A stretch of DNA of 64,000 bases from Arsenicibacter rosenii (GTDB taxonomy: Bacteria; Bacteroidota; Bacteroidia; Cytophagales; Spirosomataceae). Shown piece by piece: positions 62,761-64,000 of the stretch; the first letter of the stretch is position 1, and every line of letters starts with the position of its first letter. Below the pieces are notes generated by a model, which ran no database searches, had not been told where the DNA came from, and saw only the letters and a program-made list of their open reading frames with translations. Both the position numbers and the translations under genes were made by a program. The DNA lies in NCBI RefSeq assembly GCF_001870735.1, contig NZ_MORL01000004.1, forward strand, positions 460,631 to 524,630. Reading direction: 5' to 3'.

Positions 62761-63942
62761 ATGAAAAATAGAATAGAATGGATAGATACCATCAAAGCAA
62801 TTGGTATCTTCCTTGTTTTCTACGGGCACTATGTTGAGTCTTTATATTACCTTGAAGGGGATTCAGGAGTAACTTACGTACAATATAAATTTATATATTC
62901 TTTTCACATTCCTCTTTTCTTTATTGTATCTGGATTTACAGCAAAACAACAAAGGGTTAGCTTAATCTTTATTAGAAAGATTTTTTTTCAACGTCTTATA
63001 CCTGTTTTCAGCTTTGCTATATTGTTTGTTCCGCTTTGGCTGATTTATAACCGGTTTAAGGGCGAAGGTATGATACGTACGGTTGTAGAAAAAGGTTTTG
63101 CGTACCTGGGTGGGCAGCCTCAGTTAAATTTCATGACGTGGTTTTTAATCTGCCTCTTTACAACGGAGTTTATAGCTACTTGTTCAGGAATTGATTTAAG
63201 AAAAAAAACAAGAAATGTTGTCATTGGCTCAGGTCTGATATTAGCTGGCTATTTAATTACAGACAATATTGTATCAATCGCCATATACACCAGATTAGCA
63301 TTAAATTTCTGGTTCCTTCACGAAAGTATTATTGCACTTGGCTTTTATTTAATCGGCAATTCAACCTATACTTTGCTCACTAGCCTGTCAGCTTATAACA
63401 AAAATATTTTTTATGTTGCCTTATCAGTAAGTCTGGCTTTTATATGGCTCTCTGCAACTTATTTATATGAACCTGATATCGTGATTATGAGCCTGTCAAA
63501 GCACGGAACATTTGTTAGTTTTTTCACCAATGCCCTACTGGGGTCCGCCTTTATTATAAGTATAGGCCTACTTATACCTCCCAATAAAGTCACGAATTAC
63601 CTGGGGGCAAATACCTTAATTCTATTAGGTTTAAATGGGGCTTTTTTTCATTTTATTAATTCATATATAGCCAAATGGAGCCTGACAGAACATTCATGGT
63701 GGTATATTACTTTTAACTGTACATTAACAACGATAATATCCTTACTGATCTGTGTACCTTTTGTTACGATTATTAACCGCTATTTTCCTCAGTTTTTTGG
63801 TAAGCCCGACGCTGATGGCCCTTTACTTAAGCCATTGCATACATACGCTGTTTTCCGGTTTCTGCAGGCTAAAGAACCTGATTTACTTCATGATACTCAA
63901 CTGACAAGTGGATTCAAAGATGTTGTCCCGAATAAACCATAA
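62761..63942 (+). CDS. Acyltransferase 3 family membrane protein
   Basis: 393 residues from the ATG at 62761 (MKNRIEWIDTIKAIGIFLVFYGHYVES); an in-frame start at 62671 adds a leader in AT-rich spacer. About ten membrane helices fill residues 10-350. The N-terminal RIEWIDTIKAIGIFLVFYGH with its His is the catalytic region of the OatA/NodX-type acyltransferase 3 family, and KFIYSFHIPLFFIVSGF follows. The C-terminal 45 residues are soluble. It would add acetyl or other acyl groups to a cell-surface sugar. The AT-rich coding sequence suggests recent acquisition. Surface-polysaccharide genes are not seen nearby. Confidence 0.88.
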   Translation: MKNRIEWIDTIKAIGIFLVFYGHYVESLYYLEGDSGVTYVQYKFIYSFHIPLFFIVSGFTAKQQRVSLIFIRKIFFQRLIPVFSFAILFVPLWLIYNRFKGEGMIRTVVEKGFAYLGGQPQLNFMTWFLICLFTTEFIATCSGIDLRKKTRNVVIGSGLILAGYLITDNIVSIAIYTRLALNFWFLHESIIALGFYLIGNSTYTLLTSLSAYNKNIFYVALSVSLAFIWLSATYLYEPDIVIMSLSKHGTFVSFFTNALLGSAFIISIGLLIPPNKVTNYLGANTLILLGLNGAFFHFINSYIAKWSLTEHSWWYITFNCTLTTIISLLICVPFVTIINRYFPQFFGKPDADGPLLKPLHTYAVFRFLQAKEPDLLHDTQLTSGFKDVVPNKP

Positions 63943-63975
63943 ACAAAAAGGGCCACGGATGCGGCCCTTTTTGTT
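63942..63975. terminator. Two-way rho-independent terminator after the acyltransferase gene
   Basis: AACAAAAAGGGCC pairs over 13 bp with GGCCCTTTTTGTT across an 8-base loop, with T runs inside the stem on both strands. It starts at the last base of the stop codon. Confidence 0.9.
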
Positions 63976-64000
63976 GGCTGATCATTTTATTACAGCCGCT

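Overview
The window reads as chromosome from a Bacteroidota bacterium of the order Cytophagales, most like Spirosoma and its relatives. This is inferred from gene content (GlgE-type glucan synthesis, ThuA/PQQ-type sugar oxidoreductase fusion, NIPSNAP, DUF2490, DUF4956, DUF4221 and GH32 with the Bacteroidota N-terminal domain), from weak Shine-Dalgarno signals, and from several promoter -7 boxes of the Bacteroidota form TAnnTTTG. Most of the window is moderately GC-rich. Two stretches (about 37.4-39.6 kb and 62.3-63.9 kb), and to a lesser degree 47.1-48.4 kb, are clearly AT-richer and look acquired. I saw no rRNA, tRNA, CRISPR array or prophage.

Layout. 0-10 kb: the end of a DUF2490 gene, a 1121-residue ThuA/sugar dehydrogenase/PKD/cytochrome c/carbohydrate-binding fusion, glycogen branching enzyme glgB, a secreted CAP-GEVED protein and a DUF1593 nucleoside-hydrolase-like protein. 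10-20 kb: cytochrome bd oxidase cydAB, a LolA-like protein, SlyD-type isomerase, DUF421 protein, CvfB-like S1 protein, an orphan PAS histidine kinase, a small Spy-like protein, a bile-acid-symporter-like carrier and a NIPSNAP protein. 20-26 kb: a VTC/DUF4956/DUF2490 polyphosphate-type cluster, a B12-binding radical SAM protein, and an IS200-like REP transposase with two 120-bp REP units. 25.5-32.5 kb: an M24 peptidase, then a minus-strand sugar-oxidation group (gluconate-dehydrogenase subunit 3, GMC oxidoreductase, TIM-barrel isomerase), BrkB and RluA.

32.5-43 kb is the most unusual part. Two different 1038-residue RND permeases and one adaptor surround an AT-rich insert. The insert carries a DUF4221-type propeller lipoprotein, an 81-residue six-cysteine secreted peptide and a stand-alone LuxR-type HTH protein. 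A four-helix-bundle gene lies between adaptor and permease, bracketed by inverted TACGATT word repeats. Both permeases appear to lack the usual proton-relay lysine.

43-64 kb: a propeller-amidohydrolase fusion, VOC protein, RES/Xre toxin-antitoxin pair, msrA, pspC, GH32, S41 peptidase, EcsC, aldo/keto reductase, DoxX, maltokinase and glgE, prs, rplY, a ferredoxin reductase-ferredoxin pair and an acyltransferase.

Carbohydrate metabolism is the main theme. glgE, mak and glgB supply three of the four steps of the trehalose-to-glucan route; treS is not here. Intergenic spacers are rich in hairpins built from short repeated words, and nearly every convergent gene pair has one, so they probably act as two-way terminators.
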